Origin: Prostheceraeus crozeri
Taxonomy: Eukaryota; Platyhelminthes; Polycladida; Euryleptidae
Direction of reading: 5' to 3'
Assembly (NCBI GenBank): GCA_907163375.1
Contig: CAJQUW010005759.1
Coordinates: forward strand, 62,001-126,000
Length of the DNA: 64,000 bases
Position 1 is the stretch's first letter; every line of letters begins with the position of its first letter. Positions 43,620 through 54,338 of this stretch are shown one piece after another. A model generated the notes under the pieces. The model saw nothing but the letters and a program-made list of their open reading frames with translations, had not been told where the DNA came from and ran no database searches. Made by a program: the position numbers and the translations under genes.

Positions 43620-44266
43620 TGAGCTTGACACCAGATTAACAATTTGCGAGATTGACAGCCCACGAATGATTAAAAATCATTGTCTGTCATGCTTGACTAT
43701 CGCAATACATGTGTATGTGCTTGTCGGTGCATCTGGCTCCGAAATAAAATTGGCTTTACTAATTAATACTCTAAGATGAATGCCCTACCACGTTACTGAG
43801 TTATTTAGTGAGTGGATTGCAAACATAACTCTTGTGTTTTATCATTAGACAGAGATCTATTCGTGTAGCATAATTTTCAAATTATGAAAGCTTTATCCCT
43901 TCTTTCCGCAATATCAGAAGCCAAGTATGCATTTTTTATGAAAATGGAATACTACCCGGTATGTTTTACTATAGTCCTACTGCTATCAACTTTTGAAGCA
44001 GTGCACTCTAAAAGCAGAACAATGCGGAAACATTATGAAAATCACTCCAGTCAAATTGAAAGGAGTGCGTCTAATTACTATGCGTACCATGCAGTTGCAA
44101 CGAAATTACCATGATCCCAAACTGTAGATCTTTTCTAGAATGCTCCAGACTGGATAGTAAGCTCCAAACTGTCACTTATTTCTGATTTCGGCATTCCACC
44201 AACGGAGCTGGGTTGCATACATAGTTTTATGAAATTGTAAGTATGGTTGACAGCATAGAAATCCGA
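43620..44266. other. Right end of duplication copy 2
   Basis: Collinear with about 6,707-7,352. It has no gene; a 76-codon frame at 43,884-44,114 is not supported by any motif. Confidence 0.5.
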
Positions 44267-45468
44267 TTTTTTGCTTACTAGCGGTTATTCAACCTATTCA
44301 AAGTACACAAATCAAGATCGGAAAAGAATCAAGGAGTGTTCAGAAAGAGGAGGTGAATGGAAAGCCTTTTGCGGAATCACTCCAGGTGAAATACAAGACA
44401 GCTTATGGATGGATCCGTTCGGGTGAAAGTGATGGGAATTGGAAGCGCGAGGAGGATACAAGAAGAAATACCTCAGCCAACTTGATCTGGTTTTGGAGAA
44501 GCTCGAAGAGAATCCAGAGCTGACACTGAAGCAAATTCAAAGCTTCTTAGTCGAGGATTTGTCGGTCAGGTTGGCAGTCTCCACGATAGCTAACTATTTG
44601 GACGGGGAAATGTACACTATAAAAAATTTCACCATCGTCCAACTACGATGAACTCGGAGGAGAACAAGGCTCAACGAAAACAGTATGTATTGTCCTTGAA
44701 TCAGTACATACAATCGGGGAAGGAAGTCATATGGATTGACGAGACTAACTTCAATCTGTTTTTTTGTCGCACTCAAGGTTGGTCACGACGTGGAACAAGG
44801 GCCATTCAAGATCGTCCACCATCACGTGGTCCGAATTTTTGAAACATAGGGAATTGATAGAGTGGATGCTTTCCCAAGTCAGATAGAAGACTTTTCTGTT
44901 CTACCGCGAGATCTTTCGGCCTACGATGTAGGCCGAAAGATCTCGCGGTAGAACAGAAAAGTCTTCTATCTGGCGTGGTCCAAATATTCACGTAATTGGA
45001 GCAATATCCTCCGAAGGGATAGTTGCAATGATCAAGCGTCGAGGTGCCTTTAGGAGTGACTCCTGCAATGAATGGATACAGGAGCTGCTTCAAACCTGGG
45101 AGCAATCAGGAAAGCAATTAAACAATTTGATAATTGTTTGTGACAATGCTCCGTGTCACTCACGAATAGACAAAGCCCTTGCCAGGACTGGAAGTATCGT
45201 GCTACGTCTGGCACCATATTCTCCACCTCTGAACCCGATTGAGTCCATGTGGTCATCTCTCAAAGCATATGTCAAAAGGCATTTACGCATTCCCGAGTTT
45301 CATGGCTCAGAAGTGGGCGAGCAGCGACTTCAGTATTTGGAGAACATGGTCCAGGATGGAATCAACAGCCTCAGTGACCAAATGTGAGTTCGTTGCTGCC
45401 AGCATTCCACAACTTTCCATGGTGATGTCCTTGAATTGAGGGATCTTCAAGTTGGTCAGTGACTTAAA
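44267..45468 (+). pseudogene. Tc1/mariner-superfamily transposase, broken
   Basis: Frames in order encode a helix-turn-helix-like N-terminus (44,439-44,651: GGYKKKYLSQLD, LTLKQIQSFL). After a frameshift comes the first catalytic Asp in VIWIDETNFNLF (44,648-44,842). The second is in IVCDNAPCHS and the final Glu in YSPPLNPIESMWSSLK (45,028-45,387). By my count 32 residues lie between the second Asp and the Glu, unlike the 34 of classic Tc1. An insertion of about 150 bp between GTGGTCCGAA (44,826) and GTGGTCCAAA (44,975) contains a large palindrome. The sequence resembles a lineage that I recall from oomycetes and some cnidarians. Terminal inverted repeats were not located. Confidence 0.8.
44880..44972. 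repeat. Near-perfect 93-bp palindrome inside transposase remnant
   Basis: The 45-nt left arm (44,880-44,924) is exactly complementary to the right arm (44,928-44,972), with only a 3-nt centre (GAT). The flanks repeat GTGGTCC plus A/T-rich sequence. A palindrome this perfect and tight is either very young or kept symmetric by gene conversion. Confidence 0.97.
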
Positions 45469-45822
45469 CTATGTTCCATGGAGGAATAGAGGTACTGGAG
45501 TAGACACAGGATCTATATCAAGTCAAGGTCATACAAGTGGAGTCCATTTAAATTCATTATTTCAGAGTCATTTAATTATACATATCAGTTATATTAGTAA
45601 TTTTGTAAGTAACTAAGTTGTTATAATTATTTTTAGACGTAGAGATAACCAGAAAATTCAGAAACAAGCTATTCTGATTACTAACGTGTGATTGGATAAT
45701 ACTTGCACGTGGTGAAACGCCATTATAGATCCATATATGTGTTTTTGTTGCTTTTTCTCGACATGGTTTGAAAAACTTAATCATTTAAATAAATTTTATA
45801 TTAATTCAATGTAATAGCATTA

Positions 45823-45850
45823 CACATAACAATATAAACATTGTTATGTG
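45823..45850. repeat. Perfect 11-bp hairpin in P-element 5' region
   Basis: CACATAACAAT and ATTGTTATGTG around a 6-nt loop, about 185 bp upstream of the THAP start codon. It could be a transposase or transcription factor site; this is unproven. Confidence 0.8.
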
Positions 45851-46033
45851 TTTGCAGACGTGATTATGAACTTTGCTCCTTAATATGTGTGACGTCACAT
45901 GCTACGAGTGACATAGAATACACAGGAACGCAAGCATTTTGCATCTGTCTTGTGTTTGATCACCGACTACGCTTTTTTTGGGTCCTTCGCCACGACCGCT
46001 ACGCCATCAAAATCGTCGTTACATCCACCGTAA

Positions 46034-46384
46034 ATGTCGTATCGCTGCTGTGTTCCAAATTGTAGGACTGGGTATGGAGCGAAGAAAGCACGTAACTTGC
46101 ACCTGTTTCGAATTCCCGAGGCCGACTACAAATTGTTTGAGAAAGCCATTCCTCGCGCCAACTTTAGAATATCACCTTCGACGCGCATTTGTTCACTGCA
46201 TTTCGACACATCATGCTTTGACTACAGCTCTACAGATACGAACTCAAGTAGAGAAAAGTCAACTTTGAAGAATCCTCGTCTCAAAACTGGATCAATTCCT
46301 ACCATGTTTCTCAACTGTCCATCCTATCTAGCTCGACCCAGCACCTACACCAAGAACAACAGCTACAAGCTCAAGACATATTGA
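46034..46384 (+). CDS. P-element transposase exon: THAP DNA-binding domain
   Basis: 116 residues starting MSYRCCVPNC. The C2CH zinc-finger THAP pattern is clear: CCVPNC, HLFRIPEADYKLFEKAI, then ICSLHF, and a SIPTMF motif equivalent to the conserved AVPTIF ending of the THAP domain. In P elements this domain binds the subterminal DNA. The frame closes at 46,384 and the catalytic part follows in other frames, which could reflect introns (P transposase genes are spliced) or decay. Confidence 0.88.
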   Translation: MSYRCCVPNCRTGYGAKKARNLHLFRIPEADYKLFEKAIPRANFRISPSTRICSLHFDTSCFDYSSTDTNSSREKSTLKNPRLKTGSIPTMFLNCPSYLARPSTYTKNNSYKLKTY

Positions 46385-46403
46385 TCAATTCGAACCTTCG
46401 GTA

Positions 46404-47539
46404 GTGAGTAAACTATTCGATTCTTTAAATGAAACTGACAGAATTGAGAATCTGAAATCAATTATGGATTTCAAACAGGTTACGACGAATTCATCCTATG
46501 CTCTCCGTGACGATGAATTATTGACTATTTATATCCACGATGAACAGCATCACAGGATACTTGGTCGCATGGAGATTTCATCTGACTTTACTTTCAATGG
46601 ATATATTCTAGACTCCGTTATAAATGCCGAAGAGTTCAATCATCTCCTTAGTGTCAGTAAGCATGTAACATACTTCACTGAATTATCAACTTGTCTTACT
46701 GTAATCAAAACAAAACGAAATTGCTTGACACAGGAGTGCATCAAAAATTGTTTGATTGTATCAAAACACTTGACGAGAAGATAGACGATGATTTTCTAGA
46801 TTTCATTTCGGAACAGTTGAAATTGAGGTCAATTTCTCCAAATCGGCGTCGATATTCATCACAGTTATATGCGCATGCCTACTTTTGGCGATCGGCTAGT
46901 TCTTCTTGCTACAAACAGTTGTGTGAAGTTCTTTGTCTTCCTTCTATGAAGACCCTGAATCGATTATCATCGGCTATTCCCTCTGACGCAAACCGACAAT
47001 ATTTGAGCGTTAGATGTCAACATCTGTCTGATGAAGAGAAAACTTGCATTCTTCTGATCGATGGGGTTTATACGGCGGAAAAAATAGAGCTGAATGCAAC
47101 GGGTCAAATGGTTGGCCAAACAAAATCCGGAGAAAAAGCCAAGACTGTTTTGGCATTCATGGTCAAGTCACTGAGATCATCTTTTTCTGAAATAGTCTCA
47201 CTAATTCCAGTGAGGAACTTGACAGGAATAGAATTAAAGTCACATTTCGAAGTGATGGATTTGCTGAAAGACTTCCTATTCATACAAGTAGTCTCTGTTG
47301 ATGACCACTCAATCAATCGAACGCTCTACTCTCTTATACGATCGTCAGAAAACGCTGAAATTCCATCAATAGCTGAACATCCGATAAACTCCAACGAGAA
47401 ACTTTTTTTACTTTTTGACTCGACGCACAATCTCAAGAACTTCTTCAACAATTTCCATGTTCGTCAAGTTTTCTGGTATCTTACACTTGATGGAGATTTA
47501 TATGAAAAGGCAGTCTTAGGCAGTCTTTTATATGAATAG
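46404..47539 (+). pseudogene. P-element transposase core, truncated
   Basis: Two overlapping frames: 46,404-46,784, then 46,691-47,539. The second matches P/THAP9 transposase. It has QLYAHAYFWRSASSSCYKQL, the RNase-H-like strand with a catalytic-type Asp in CILLIDGVYTAEKI, VKSLRSSFSEIVSLIPV, VVSVDDHSINRTLY and LLFDSTHNLKNFFNNF. The last corresponds to the conserved DPPHLLKNIRNN-like block. Total coding length is about 500 codons, against about 750 in Drosophila P, and the GTP-binding insertion and C-terminal acidic residues are incomplete. The frame change may be an unspliced intron or a frameshift. Confidence 0.82.
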
Positions 47540-47891
47540 ACTATCCAAACATACCAGCATTGAAAAACTAATTGATAGTTATTAAGTCCTATATTGTTAC
47601 CGTATTCGATATGAAAATTGAGAACAAAAATAACTAAAAAATATATAATGATGTAAACAGTTAAGTATGCAATTAGGCTGGATAAGACAGATTATTATTT
47701 ACTACCGACATGTAAGCATATGTGGAAGGGTATGTATGTAGGGTATATAAAAGATGCAGGCATGACAATTAATTTAAAAATGTGTCCTAGAATACCAACT
47801 ACAAAATTTCGATAAAATAATTTAGGACTCCACTTGTACGTGCATTATTTCTGTGTCCACTCCAGTACCTCTATTCCTCCATGCTATGTTC

Positions 47892-48054
47892 ATAACTGTA
47901 CGTATATTTATGCACAACATTTAAGCTTCACGAATGATATTAAATATAAAATCTCTGGATGAAAAAACGCATCTTTTATCTTACAAAATCAAATTAAAGA
48001 ATATTGAATATCTCACAAAGTGATAGAAGCTTCTATTTTATTGAAAATGCCAAT
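47892..48054. other. Short unique stretch right of P element
   Basis: AT-rich sequence with nothing recognisable. Confidence 0.4.
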
Positions 48055-48620
48055 TCTGATTTAAAGAAACAAATTCTGAAAAATTCGACATTCTCAAATT
48101 TAATTGATGCATTCTGAAATATATTTTACCGTTTCTGAAATTAAAACTTGACATCTGAATTGCAAGTGACCAATTTTGAAAGTGAAATTGGGATTTCTGA
48201 AATATAAATGACGTATTCTGAATTTTCTTCTAGCGTCTGAATTATAAGTGCAGATATCTCAAATTGAAATGACCGGTTCTGAAATATAAACTGCAAATCT
48301 GAAATATAAATGACACTTTCTTAAATATACATCGTCTTTTCTGGAATTCTGAAATATAAAGGAATAAAAATGAATTATAAATGATCATTTCTGAAACAGA
48401 AAGTCTATTTCTGAATTAGAAATGACAAAGTCTGAAATATAAGTGTTGCATTCTCAAATATAAATGATTCAAACACACGCACAAAAATTCTCTGAAATTA
48501 AAATGTTGTTGTCAAAAATATAAATGCTTCAATCTGAAATATAAATTTGAAATGCTGAAATAAATCTGCTGGATTCTTGAATATAACTGCAGAGTTCTGT
48601 AATTAAAGTGGAAATGGTGT
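48055..48620. repeat. Degenerate ~21-22-bp minisatellite (TCTGAAATATAAATG)
   Basis: About 25 imperfect copies of TTCTGAAATATAAATGAC-like units with variable spacers. The motif fades into a more GC-rich segment (48,600-48,960) that still contains scattered CTGAAAT. No coding potential is visible in 48,055-48,960. Confidence 0.85.
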
Positions 48621-48960
48621 AGACGTTGAACCGCGCCAGTGCGACAGAAGAGAGATCTATTTCTAGAACTTCTGAAATTCATCTTGCTGACACTAGTTCC
48701 AGACGCGCCAGACAAATGATCAATTTTTTGTATTTCTGAAATTGTGCGCGGCAGAGCGCCGAGTACAGACGTGCCTCTCAGAAGTGCGCCGGACAAGTCT
48801 GACGCACTACTGCATGGACTCCAGTTCGACGGCGTGAACCATTCGACGAGGTTACGCAGTTCCTATTGCATGCGTCGGACACGAACTGGCATCGATACAT
48901 CGGTGCGCCGGACCGCGACCGGATGGCAGACTTGGTCGCATTGGCGTTCTTGCTTTCAGG

Positions 48961-50624
48961 ATTTCTAGTAATGGATCATTCTTCTGGCACCCTAGAACTT
49001 CAGAAAAATCTGTAAATGAAAAACTCCGGTATGTGTGATTCACTACCTACATATTTGCAATTCCATTCGGAATGAAACATTAAGCAGGTTGAAAAATGAA
49101 CTTGAGATATGGAAACTTATAGAGCTGCATCGACTTGTTTTTCATAATCCAAAAGTCCCGGGATTGCAATCCTTAATTACGCCTAAATAATCAACAACCA
49201 AATAATCAAAGCCATGTTAATAGCGCATGCCCGCATTTATATAATCTTTTGAGTGTCATTAATAGCCTGTTGATGCTTTATTGTAATACTTGCGTGATTT
49301 GACTACATAAACTTACCGGACAACATTCAGTGATGCTCAAATATTTATGCATCAATATCAGCTTATCAAAGACCATGACTATTTATCTATAAGCAACATG
49401 CAAGAGCATAGAACATTTGTGATGCTGATCAACTGAGAAAACTTGCACTTCTAATATACATAATTATAAAATCGCATGTGTAATGATAGAGGGATGCTTC
49501 TAGCAGCACTACAGTAGCAATGAAGGCAACTTCTACGACACACACACACACCAGTGCTGTAGTCGCATGCTAAGGCGGGATAACGCCGTAATGCCACCGG
49601 TCTATCATTTTTTACAGCGCTTGCACAGAAAGAAATAATGATTTTTTCAGTCGTTAAAAGTGTTTCACGGAATTCCAGGCAGCGTTGCCCTACTGATGAA
49701 TGTAGGACTGCAGCACTGACACGCACGTAGCATGAATTATTCGCAAATTATCTGACTGAAGAATAATCTCAGAATGACTATTTGACATGCACAGATGGCT
49801 TCAAGGTCAGGTACCGGTACCTTAAGTTTAATTTTGACTTGTAAATTATTTCTTACAAAGACATCAGCACATATGTGCGTAGACCTTTAAACTGATTTCA
49901 AACAGACAGCAAATTAGAAAACCTGTGAATGGACAATTTCAATGAAAAACGCATCAAATTGATAGGATCCATCACCTTGATTTGTCCTTGACACATTTCC
50001 GTGCCTAACCAAACAAATGAAATTGCCATCAAAATCAGCTGATGGCCATTCTAGTACCGCTAATTTAGCAACACATACCATGCTCGATAATCAAGCTGTC
50101 ATGCAGATGTGATGAAACTTATAGCTGAAATTTGCTGTTAATGATCGACACCTACATGAGAGTATTTGATGTTGCTCATTTTTACTTTGTGGCCTTATAG
50201 GAGCCTGTTTCTAAGAAGTCTAATAGGGTTCCGTTTATGGCCAAAGTATATTGATTTTCATTATGATTTGGATAAATAAGTGAATGTGTGAGAATGTTTA
50301 TTAGGAAGTAATAACTTAGTAGCAGATTAGGCATAACATCAATATCTGGTACTCAATAGCTACAACAATATGCGTTGCAGCAGAAATTGAACATGCGAAA
50401 ATCTAGGTGATTTACAGATGTTAGGATGACAAAACAAAATATTGCAAATTCTCAAGAAGTCTGCTTTCTCACAGGCATGATTGGTTATGCGCGCTTTTTT
50501 CTTAGTATTTTATTTCTTTCTTCCGCTCATCATTTCGCTGCTGTATGACTAACTTCACTTTGAGCATTGTTCAACTATTCATTTGACAGTCTGACTCCTA
50601 TCACTTCGCTTTCATCGGACAAAG
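48961..50624. other. Non-coding unique DNA
   Basis: I see no gene. A short CA tract occurs at about 49,540-49,552. Confidence 0.4.
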
Positions 50625-50795
50625 CTACTGCAAATTCCGTAAAACTGTATCCAGTAGCATTCTGCCTGCCTCAGTTTTATCTTCATCCTCCTCATCTTCA
50701 ATGAACTTCTTCTCTTTCTCGTCCAATGCCTCATACTTCCTTTTTGCAGATTGAACAGATTTAATTGTTGCCGCTGTTTTCATTATCTTATACAT
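50625..50795 (-). CDS. Possible 56-residue highly charged microprotein
   Basis: ATG at 50,795 to TAG at 50,625 encodes MYKIMKTAATIKSVQSAKRK followed by a Glu/Lys/Asp-rich helix (ALDEKEKKFIEDEEDEDK) and a C-terminal LLDTVLRNLQ. The charge pattern is unlike random AT-rich sequence. An 11-bp inverted repeat CTCATTGTCAG / CTGACAATGAG (50,798-50,808, 50,836-50,846) lies just upstream. It could be a gene, an exon or a decayed gene fragment; no family is recognised. Confidence 0.3.
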   Translation of the reverse strand: MYKIMKTAATIKSVQSAKRKYEALDEKEKKFIEDEEDEDKTEAGRMLLDTVLRNLQ

Positions 50796-50849
50796 TTCTC
50801 ATTGTCAGTCAGCAGTTGTTCCCTTTTTTCCTATTGCTGACAATGAGCA

Positions 50850-51544
50850 CCCCAGGAACAAAAAGTATGAACCTTAACATTTCCTTACGAAAAGCGAGCA
50901 TCTTTTTGATAGTAATCATTGCAGAGTTTCAATGGACATAGTCTGCTTGCTTGTTCTGCTGTTACAATATTTTTTATTGTCTACTGGCTTCTGAACTCAT
51001 GCGATAGTTTTGGTAACTCTTTTTGTGTTGGTATTGATTTGTTGTCACATCACCGAATGCCTTTGAGAAGGCATCGCTCTAAAGGTGGTCAAGACAGATG
51101 ATCGGAGGTAGTATACTCCACCAGATCATTGTTTTTAAATTGACCTTCAGGATGACAAAATCGTCTCTGACTATAGAAAGTCATCTCCTTGGTCGTAAAT
51201 GAGACGAGGTAGCGCAGTGTCCTCTTATCTCCACAATCAAATCTGAGACATGTGGGATATTTTAAGCATTTGTGAGTTCAGAAGAAGTTTCTTTTGATGG
51301 TGGCGCCTTTTCATTCGGCGATTCTTTTATGGCGTTTCTTCTTCTATTATCTAAAACAAGCTTGAAATCTTCAATCGTACACGAAGAGTTTACTTACAAT
51401 TGATTTATTCACACACATATATGAGATAAGGTCAGAATTGATCTCACAGATACATGCTTAAAGTGCAATTGATTGCTTTTTTTGCAGTAAGTGCCTCTAT
51501 ATTTGTATGCTCAAAAGTACATAAAAAACCGTGAACTTTCAAAT
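50850..51544. other. Non-coding unique DNA
   Basis: No gene or repeat that I can support. Confidence 0.4.
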
Positions 51545-52690
51545 CAAGTGGACTTGAAGCTAAATCAAAGCATCAGCACCACACAAGTGAGAGGCAGATC
51601 TGTCACCGTAATTTCATGAAAGGGCACTCATCTGAGATATGCTCCATTGTCTAACATTCACTGAATGGAGACTCATGAAGGCCTCATTTACGCAGTGTCT
51701 CACAAGAACTACCCGCGTGGCAGCGTAGACGATTGAGCAGCGTCCATTGGCCACAAGGTAGCTTCGCACGAGGCAGATCACGGATTGCATCTGCGACGAG
51801 GGCCTTGTTAGGAGCGTCCACGGCGGCCCGCCGTTGATGCAAGGCTGCAAGGATCTATAAAGAAGGTTCTGGAAAGGTTCGCCACACTGGGTAATGAAAC
51901 AGAAGGCGTATATATGGCGGATGCGCGATGTCGTGAAGAAGGGGAAAGTTTCGGACTTATTCAATAGAATTCGATAAGCACACAGTTGCTGTTTCTCTTC
52001 TGAGGTCAAGTGGAGCAATATTGGTGAGTGCGGGAAGCCAGTCAGTTTTCATTGCTCTGATGGCACCGGATGTAGTTTGCAATGGCTTCATTTAGTTGGA
52101 CATCGACTCGTTTGCAATGTGTTTAGTTTTCCAAACAGGACAGCAGTGTTCAGCCCGTTTGGTAGCATAATACCAGTCCTGTTTCACGCAGTACATTAGC
52201 ATCAGTGTCCCACGTTTAGCCAGCGATGATATTCAGAAGATTACTTCTTGTCTGTATTATTTAGCTCGGCTTTGTCAGATGTTCATTGTAGGATGACGTT
52301 CGATCCAAGGTATGCAGGCTTGGGTTCATGGGATATACACGAAAACTGTCAATGTGCACGTCAAATTGATCGCCTTTTTGACAGTTGTCTAGGTAAAACC
52401 CGGTAGAAACAGTCTTTCGTGTGACTTGGTTGTAGTCTTCATCGAGTACATAAGTCAACTACATTGGATGTCATCATTTAGCACAGCGTTGAGTTCTGTT
52501 CGTAAAAGTTCGAGCTCACCGGGTACAACAAATGTCATCGGCATGAACGAATTTTCTGCTCGTTGTCGAAAAGATGCCTTTTATTTACGAAAGGTGTTGA
52601 AGAGAGTTGGTGCTGAGACTGATCCTTTAGGACGGTCGCTCTTGCAAGAGGTTGACAGTCTATGGGGGTATGCATCTGCTGCGTTTTAAG
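51545..52690 (-). pseudogene. Decayed Jockey/CR1-like LINE ORF2 (RT to C-terminus)
   Basis: Minus-strand fragments in several frames follow the order of an animal non-LTR ORF2: motif B-like KGSVSAPTLFN (near 52,610), motif C-like VHADDICC (near 52,540), KTVSTGFYLDN, and LDRTSSYNEHLTK (near 52,290). Next come VDVQLN and WLPALTNIAPLDLRRE (near 52,040), then ADAIRDLP with WTLLNRLR (near 51,770) and HISDECPF (near 51,640). Many frameshifts and stops interrupt it, so it is much older than the LINE at 15.7-37.4 kb and of a different family. No 5' half, 3' tail or target duplication was found. Confidence 0.8.
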
Positions 52691-53079
52691 AGAATGCTTT
52701 TATGAAATTGGAAACAGCGTCAGTCTTAAGTCTGTTTTGGTACCCATTCACAATAAAGGTAGTCAGTCACAGAGTATGATAGCACTAAAGCTTAATAATT
52801 TTCTTTCTACTGAACAAGTATGAGGAAATTTAAGATGAAAACAATCATAACAGTTTGACAGTGAACTCGAAGGGCAATACTTATGTTGAGATACTAATCT
52901 AATCATTGACAAATTTAGGTGCGGGTTCTGCTTGAGGGTGGATGATACTCAAGAAAAAGCCGTATACACTGATATTGATCATCCTATTTATCATCTCCTC
53001 TCTCCCTCAATGACTCATGCCAACCCATGCCAACTTAACTATGTAACCTGATTGACATTGTGATTTTTATTTGCAAAAA
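52691..53079. other. Non-coding gap before inverted-repeat block
   Basis: Nothing recognisable. Confidence 0.4.
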
Positions 53080-53207
53080 TATATATATAAGTAGTTAGTT
53101 TTGCGATCGCGCTGGTAGTGGATGCGAACATGGATAGGAAAATGTTCCGAGTTTCGAACATGTAAATAGGAGCCGCGTTCCGATTGATAACCGAATTGAG
53201 TTCATAC

Positions 53208-53734
53208 TGCAACCTCGTCTTATTCTATATATCAGACAGGTATTCGATCCCCACGAGTTCAAATCCGATGCGGTTTAGCTATAAGGAAATCCGAAGACAA
53301 AAAGGCGTTTCAAATGATATATGTGTATTGAAACCTCAGTTCAACTACGACGAGACTTACAAGTAATAAAGAGAAGATACGGAAGAGGAAGGAAGGATAG
53401 CAGATCCGTGAAGACTAGGTTTCTGGGCTTCACTTTAAATATCGAAATTTGGCTTGGGTCATCATTCTGTACCGGTCGTTGGTAACCACCGCCGCGTATT
53501 GACCATTGAAGATCCCGCGGAGCTGCTCTGCCCGTCATTGGACCGTTGTGGGGATCAGCAATCAAAGCAGATTTAGATGCCGCGATAGTATCCGTGTGCA
53601 TCTTCTCTTTCCGTCTCGCCATCTTATTCACAAGTCATTAATCAAAAGCGTTAACCTGATATAAAAGTTCAGGAGAGTGTAAATTCTCTCCGTTCGCCGA
53701 TAATTAGAAAATACACGATAGAGCAGTGGTCTCA
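53208..53734. mobile_element. Solo LTR of an LTR retrotransposon
   Basis: A 527-bp insertion starting TGCAACC and ending CTCA, so TG...CA, flanked by the 4-bp direct repeat ATAC (53,204-53,207 and 53,735-53,738). The opposite arm of the inverted repeat has the uninterrupted site (complement of about 57,132-57,145), which proves insertion after the arms existed. A TATAAAAG-like box lies near 53,662. No internal retroviral domains are present, as expected for recombination between two LTRs. The family is not assigned; a 4-bp duplication fits Gypsy-type or retrovirus-type integrases. Confidence 0.6.
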
Positions 53735-53823
53735 ATACTTAATGATTTGGTACACTTATTTGTGTGTTGGGATCGGAACGGCTTGTTCCGAAATTGCATT
53801 AGAGTATGTGAATTCGAACAGGG

Positions 53824-54051
53824 ATGCGAACATTTATTTCGGAACTTGAACAGACAGTTGTTTGTTTTGAGACTGCTTGCTCAAATGCGACAATTGTGAC
53901 CATTGTGGCTATGATGACAATTGTATTAATTTTCATAATGTGTCTACAGATTAGAAATTATGTAGTGAATGCTCTATTATTTGCTAATCAGGATCCTATT
54001 TACAGAATTTGTGAAATAAAAAGAAGAGGTTTACAATGTAAGTGTAATTAA
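53824..54051 (+). CDS. Membrane microprotein in left arm
   Basis: 75 residues starting MRTFISELEQTVVCFE, followed by the single membrane span ATIVTIVAMMTIVLIFIMCL and a basic, Cys-containing tail (ICEIKRRGLQCKCN). The first 36 or so residues are shared with a 49-residue minus-strand product of the right arm (56,899-57,048); the tails differ because the arms end. The TATA box of the arm lies upstream beyond the solo LTR. A small viral-type or element-encoded membrane protein fits; the function is unknown. Confidence 0.5.
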   Translation: MRTFISELEQTVVCFETACSNATIVTIVAMMTIVLIFIMCLQIRNYVVNALLFANQDPIYRICEIKRRGLQCKCN

Positions 54052-54116
54052 CCATAAAAGTGAAAGAAGGTAAGTCACGTCCATCGGGACTCCGTTAACT
54101 TCAAGAAGTCCTCGGC

Positions 54117-54338
54117 CTATTCGAGGAATGTTGTATTGTTTGTGAACTCGTGTTCACACTCGCGTATAGGACACTTCGCCGGCAGTCCTTTTCTCCTTTG
54201 GAGTGCTGTCACTGTTAGAGTCTTCCAAAGCTCCACCCTGCATCCGCAACACAAATTAACCTTCGTATACAACGGTCCACCCATAATTACTTGGCTTTCA
54301 TTGTGGTAGCAGAAAAGTTGCTTCTGGGTACTCATCAT
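54117..54338 (-). CDS. Small zinc-binding-type protein
   Basis: 73 residues starting MMSTQKQLFCYHN. Cysteines and a histidine are spaced as LCCGCRVELW and CPIRECEHEF, suggesting one zinc ribbon or treble-clef unit. A TATA box on the minus strand (54,416-54,425) lies upstream and a GTAAGT donor-like site occurs in the leader. It is divergent from the plus-strand gene at 54,624, with one CCAAT box between them. Not recognised as a known family. Confidence 0.45.
   Translation of the reverse strand: MMSTQKQLFCYHNESQVIMGGPLYTKVNLCCGCRVELWKTLTVTALQRRKGLPAKCPIRECEHEFTNNTTFLE

Larger units (their letters stand above)
11800..44266. repeat. Segmental duplication, copy 2 (enlarged by insertions)
   Basis: Direct repeat of positions 1-7,352. 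Removing the LINE plus Polinton (15,600-37,454) and the piggyBac (40,534-43,615) leaves sequence collinear with copy 1. It includes the hAT remnant, the receptor gene and the intergenic stretches. The right boundary abuts the start of a Tc1/mariner-like element. Confidence 0.95.
45477..47883 (+). mobile_element. P element with intact ends, internally shortened
   Basis: A 2,407-bp element with 33-bp terminal inverted repeats beginning CATGGAGGAATAGAGG (45,477-45,509 and 47,851-47,883, one mismatch). It is flanked by an 8-bp direct repeat CTATGTTC (45,469-45,476 and 47,884-47,891). A 13-bp internal inverted repeat ACAAGTGGAGTCC lies at 45,533-45,545 and 47,825-47,837. The layout closely parallels Drosophila P: 31-bp ends starting CATG, 8-bp target duplication and an 11-bp subterminal inverted repeat. 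The transposase lacks its C-terminal part, so the element is probably non-autonomous. Confidence 0.95.
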
